From contig DAOVIH010000053.1 of NCBI GenBank assembly GCA_030673805.1, forward strand, positions 1-7,432: a DNA stretch of 7,432 nucleotides, read 5' to 3'. Under the pieces are notes generated by a model that had not been told where the DNA came from, made no database searches, and saw only the letters and a program-made list of their open reading frames with translations. Both the position numbers and the translations under genes were made by a program. This document shows positions 5,846-7,432 of this stretch, piece after piece (position 1 is the stretch's first letter; each line of letters opens with the position of its first letter). The stretch comes from Candidatus Bathyarchaeota archaeon. Its GTDB lineage: Archaea > Thermoproteota > Bathyarchaeia > Bathyarchaeales > Bathycorpusculaceae.

Positions 5846-6179
5846 AGAGTTGCGCTCGCGCTTCTTTTAATGCTAAATTGTTGGGATGGAAAGAAAGCAC
5901 AAACATCATCTTCCTCAAAGTAGAAGCAACATCTTGAACCCCACCTTTTTTCCCGTTATCACAATAAATCGGGATTGGATCATCGAAACCGTTCTCATAA
6001 TAAACGTAAATATGGGAGAGCCTCTCCCTGAACCTGATGAACTCAAAATCTAGATTTAAAAGCTTTGCTATTTTCTCAGTAGCATGCCTAACGGATTGCA
6101 GCCGGTGCTCAGGTGTGGGGGTAGATGGGGCATAGAGCAGTAGCTTTCCGAAATTATTCTCAAACAATTCGATTCCCAA
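5832..6179 (-). CDS. Uncharacterised 115-residue protein
   Basis: I do not recognise this protein. It has no signal peptide or transmembrane segment and appears as an alpha/beta fold: strand KLLLYAP (12-18), helix HRLQSVRHATEKIAKLL (25-41), strands FEFIRF (45-50) and SHIYVYYEN (55-63), a turn with two Asp and two Pro (66-70), strand IYCD (71-74), then a long C-terminal helical part (81-113). The glycine-rich DNGKKGG at 74-80 is the most motif-like element and could bind phosphate or metal, but this is speculative. Start: no ATG or GTG is available between the in-frame stop at 6198-6200 and TTG at 6179, and a TATA-like CTTTAAAAG is centred about 26 nt before that TTG, so a leaderless TTG start fits. 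The stop lies inside the convergent 110-residue gene. Confidence 0.62.
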   Translation of the reverse strand: MGIELFENNFGKLLLYAPSTPTPEHRLQSVRHATEKIAKLLNLDFEFIRFRERLSHIYVYYENGFDDPIPIYCDNGKKGGVQDVASTLRKMMFVLSFHPNNLALKEARAQLFRLS

Positions 6180-6201
6180 AAATGTTGATGATAACTTCTA
6201 G

Positions 6202-6210
6202 CTTTTAAAG
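6202..6210 (-). promoter_or_regulatory. TATA box of the 115-residue gene
   Basis: CTTTAAAAG on the minus strand, centred at 6206. A transcript start 26 nt downstream falls at about 6180, immediately at the TTG start at 6179. No Shine-Dalgarno precedes the TTG, again pointing to a leaderless message. Confidence 0.5.
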
Positions 6211-6260
6211 GACTTGAACAAACGACACAAGTACTAAACGGAGAGAGCTAAGTAAAAGTG

Positions 6261-6280
6261 AAAAAAGACGCATAAAAAAA
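6261..6280 (-). terminator. Double T-tract terminator of the 134-residue gene
   Basis: On the minus strand a run of seven T (6280-6274) is followed by a run of six T (6266-6261), beginning 52 nt after the stop codon at 6333. Paired oligo-T runs are typical archaeal terminators. It lies upstream of the promoter of the next minus-strand gene, separating the two units. Confidence 0.5.
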
Positions 6281-6332
6281 CATGTTAACTCGCTGTCCAA
6301 CTGTTTGTTCTAGAAAACGGGTTCCGAAAACT

Positions 6333-6737
6333 CTAGGTCTTTTTGGTGGATACTCTGAAATGTGAGTTTTTGCCGGCGCTTACATATTCTCCGCCCATAC
6401 CTCTTACGGTTGATGCAATTTTGGCGAAGTTTTCAGACCCTAGAAACTGCCGGGGTTTAATTATTGTATAAGAGCCCTTTTCTTCAAAATCTAGAAGGGC
6501 TGCCAATTCTTCTGGAAACATAGTTTTAACATCTTCTATAGAAGGTGCGCGCGTCTGGACTTCTTCTGCTACAGGCTCAGCATGAATCTGAGGTTGCTGT
6601 GTTGTTGGCTGTAAACTTTTTGCGGATTTTAGGGAGACGGAAATAGACTGCAGGTCCTCCGATATCCTGTACAGAACTGTGAGGAGTTCGTCAATCTTAT
6701 CCACTAGACTTGCCAGCGTTTCTTTTTCTATACTCAA
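6333..6737 (-). CDS. Coiled-coil protein with conserved-looking C-terminal domain, function unknown
   Basis: From the TTG at 6737 this is a 134-residue protein with three parts. Residues 3-40 form an amphipathic, heptad-like helix (ETLASLVDKIDELLTVLYR, then ISEDLQSISVSL) suited to oligomerisation. Residues 41-65 are a Gln/Pro/Ala-rich linker (LQPTTQQPQ). Residues 66-130 form a compact domain with MFPEEL, a Y-x-I-I-K-P-R-Q-F-L-G-S-E-N-F turn/helix and GGEYVSAGKNSHFRV. This last block resembles domains in archaeal single-stranded-DNA-binding-like proteins (a ThermoDBP-type comparison comes to mind), but I cannot verify it. Start choice: GGGGAGGGG (6750-6742 on the minus strand) puts a GGAGG core 6 nt before the TTG at 6737. 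An ATG at 6752 and a TTG at 6755 are upstream alternatives that would be leaderless. The gene is divergent from rtcA. Confidence 0.65.
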   Translation of the reverse strand: MSIEKETLASLVDKIDELLTVLYRISEDLQSISVSLKSAKSLQPTTQQPQIHAEPVAEEVQTRAPSIEDVKTMFPEELAALLDFEEKGSYTIIKPRQFLGSENFAKIASTVRGMGGEYVSAGKNSHFRVSTKKT

Positions 6738-6741
6738 TATT

Positions 6742-6750
6742 CCCCTCCCC
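6742..6750 (-). promoter_or_regulatory. Shine-Dalgarno-like GGGGAGGGG that decides the start
   Basis: The purine block lies just after the ATG at 6752 and just before the TTG at 6737. If it acts as a ribosome binding site, the protein starts at 6737; if the mRNA is leaderless, the block is coding sequence (Gly-Arg-Gly). Confidence 0.45.
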
Positions 6751-6775
6751 ATCAAAGTTGTTTAATGTTTAACGC

Positions 6776-6784
6776 ATTTATTAA
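6776..6784 (-). promoter_or_regulatory. TATA box of the 134-residue gene
   Basis: TTAATAAAT on the minus strand, centred at 6780, predicts a transcript start near 6754. That is compatible both with a leaderless ATG at 6752 and with a 17-nt leader to the TTG at 6737. Confidence 0.45.
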
Positions 6785-6796
6785 CTATTTGTAGAG

Positions 6797-6805
6797 CTTA
6801 TTAAG
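6797..6805 (+). promoter_or_regulatory. Candidate TATA box of rtcA
   Basis: CTTATTAAG, centred at 6801, predicts a transcript start near 6827, directly before the GAGGT Shine-Dalgarno at 6828-6832. It is also the core of a small inverted repeat (GCTTA-T-TAAGC, 6796-6806) and lies only 13 nt from the TATA box of the divergent gene. Confidence 0.4.
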
Positions 6806-6827
6806 CCAGAATTTACACTCACCAACT

Positions 6828-6832
6828 GAGGT
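6828..6832 (+). promoter_or_regulatory. Shine-Dalgarno GAGGT of rtcA
   Basis: GAGGT ends 6 nt before the TTG at 6839 and supports this non-ATG start. No ATG is available near the conserved N-terminus. Confidence 0.55.
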
Positions 6833-6838
6833 CACGCT

Positions 6839-7432
6839 TTGTTTGAGATTGACGGAAGTAGAAAGAGCGGCAGTGGTACGATATTGAGACTCTCAGTTGC
6901 GCTATCCGCAATTGCTGGAAAACCGCTCCATCTGTATAATATCAGAGAAAAAAGACCAAAACCCGGTTTGAAACCCCAACATTTGGAAGCAGTGTTAACA
7001 GCAGCCAGACTTTGCGGGGCGAAAGTTGAGGGGGCAACCCTATACTCCAAAGAGATTTGGTTTGGACCAAAAGAAGTTAAAGGGGGAAATTTTACTGCGA
7101 AGATAGGGACGGCGGGGAGTATCCCTATGCTTCTGAGCACTGTTATACCCATTTGTGCATTTGCTAAGGAACCTGTCTATTTGATAGTCAAAGGTGGAAC
7201 AGATGTCGCATATTCGCCAACTATAAACTACCTACGATACGTCTTCTTGACCTGGCTCAGACGTATAGGGATTGACATCTCGATCACAATACAAAGATTT
7301 GGGTACTATCCAAAAGGAAATGGAGAAGTAACTCTTACTGTCAAACCGTCGTCTGTTCTACGACCGATAAGGATGGAGAATTTCGGCCAAATTGAAAAGA
7401 TAAAAGGCATATCAACCGCCACATTCTTGGCC
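6839..7432 (+). CDS. rtcA: RNA 3'-terminal phosphate cyclase, partial (3' end beyond window)
   Basis: The first 198 codons of a family member of about 340 residues; the frame is open to the window end. RtcA converts RNA 3'-phosphates to 2',3'-cyclic phosphates through an adenylylated intermediate. Visible family blocks are FEIDGS (2-7), IREKRPKPGLKPQHL (35-49), GTAGSIPMLL (90-99), GGTDVAYSPTINYL (119-132) and GYYPKGNGEV (155-164). Arg17, Arg36, Arg39, Gln47 and His48 match the arginines and Gln-His pair known to matter in bacterial RtcA. The glycine loop reads KSGSGTILR instead of the usual EGGGQILR, a departure at two polar positions. The catalytic histidine lies in the missing C-terminal part, so activity cannot be judged. 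The TTG start follows GAGGT by 6 nt and gives an N-terminus that aligns with the family. No rtcB is seen nearby. Confidence 0.9.
   Translation, partial: MFEIDGSRKSGSGTILRLSVALSAIAGKPLHLYNIREKRPKPGLKPQHLEAVLTAARLCGAKVEGATLYSKEIWFGPKEVKGGNFTAKIGTAGSIPMLLSTVIPICAFAKEPVYLIVKGGTDVAYSPTINYLRYVFLTWLRRIGIDISITIQRFGYYPKGNGEVTLTVKPSSVLRPIRMENFGQIEKIKGISTATFLA

Noticed and set aside
6832..7152. Long minus-strand frame opposite the start of rtcA
   Set aside because: The plus strand encodes clear RtcA motifs throughout, so the opposite frame is a shadow.

Overview
The window looks like chromosomal DNA of a TACK-type archaeon, most plausibly of the Bathyarchaeia. This is inferred from gene content: a GPN-loop GTPase, an RNA 3'-phosphate cyclase of archaeal type, a short stand-alone CinA-like protein, a DUF4443-like winged-helix regulator, a PC4-like small protein, and a secreted transglutaminase-like protein with an Ig-like domain. 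TATA-like boxes about 26 nt before inferred transcript starts, a mixture of Shine-Dalgarno-led and apparently leaderless genes, and T-tract termination also fit Archaea. No mobile element, CRISPR array or clear RNA gene is visible.

Layout: 1-214 is an intergenic lead-in with one weak tRNA T-arm look-alike and a probable promoter. Three plus-strand genes follow: a CinA-like MoCF-fold protein (215-1039), a membrane-anchored surface protein with a transglutaminase-like core (1111-2250) and a GPN-loop GTPase (2321-3079). They converge on two minus-strand genes, a wHTH/DUF4443-like regulator (3121-3756) and an 87-residue PC4-like protein (3866-4129). After a 250-nt divergent spacer comes pyrF (4382-5167, plus), which converges on a 50-residue ribbon-helix-helix gene (5185-5337, minus) that is easily missed because of its size and GTG start. 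Next are a 110-residue conserved-looking protein, possibly arcadin-1-like (5513-5845, plus), a 115-residue unknown protein (5832-6179, minus) overlapping it tail to tail by 14 bp, and a coiled-coil protein with a distinct C-terminal domain (6333-6737, minus). The last is divergent from rtcA (6839 to beyond the window end).

The genes do not form one pathway. Most are single-gene units with alternating strands, so function must be read gene by gene. Housekeeping roles are secure for pyrF (UMP synthesis), the GPN GTPase (by analogy RNA polymerase assembly) and rtcA (RNA end processing, with an altered glycine-loop). At least three small proteins (ribbon-helix-helix, PC4-like, DUF4443-like) look nucleic-acid binding. 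Three more (110, 115 and 134 aa) have no function that the sequence alone can fix.

A notable general property is start-codon use: of 11 genes, only two have a clear ATG start, while the others appear to begin with TTG or GTG. Where a Shine-Dalgarno is present, its GG core lies a consistent 6-9 nt before the chosen start. Several promoters predict leaders of only 0-20 nt.
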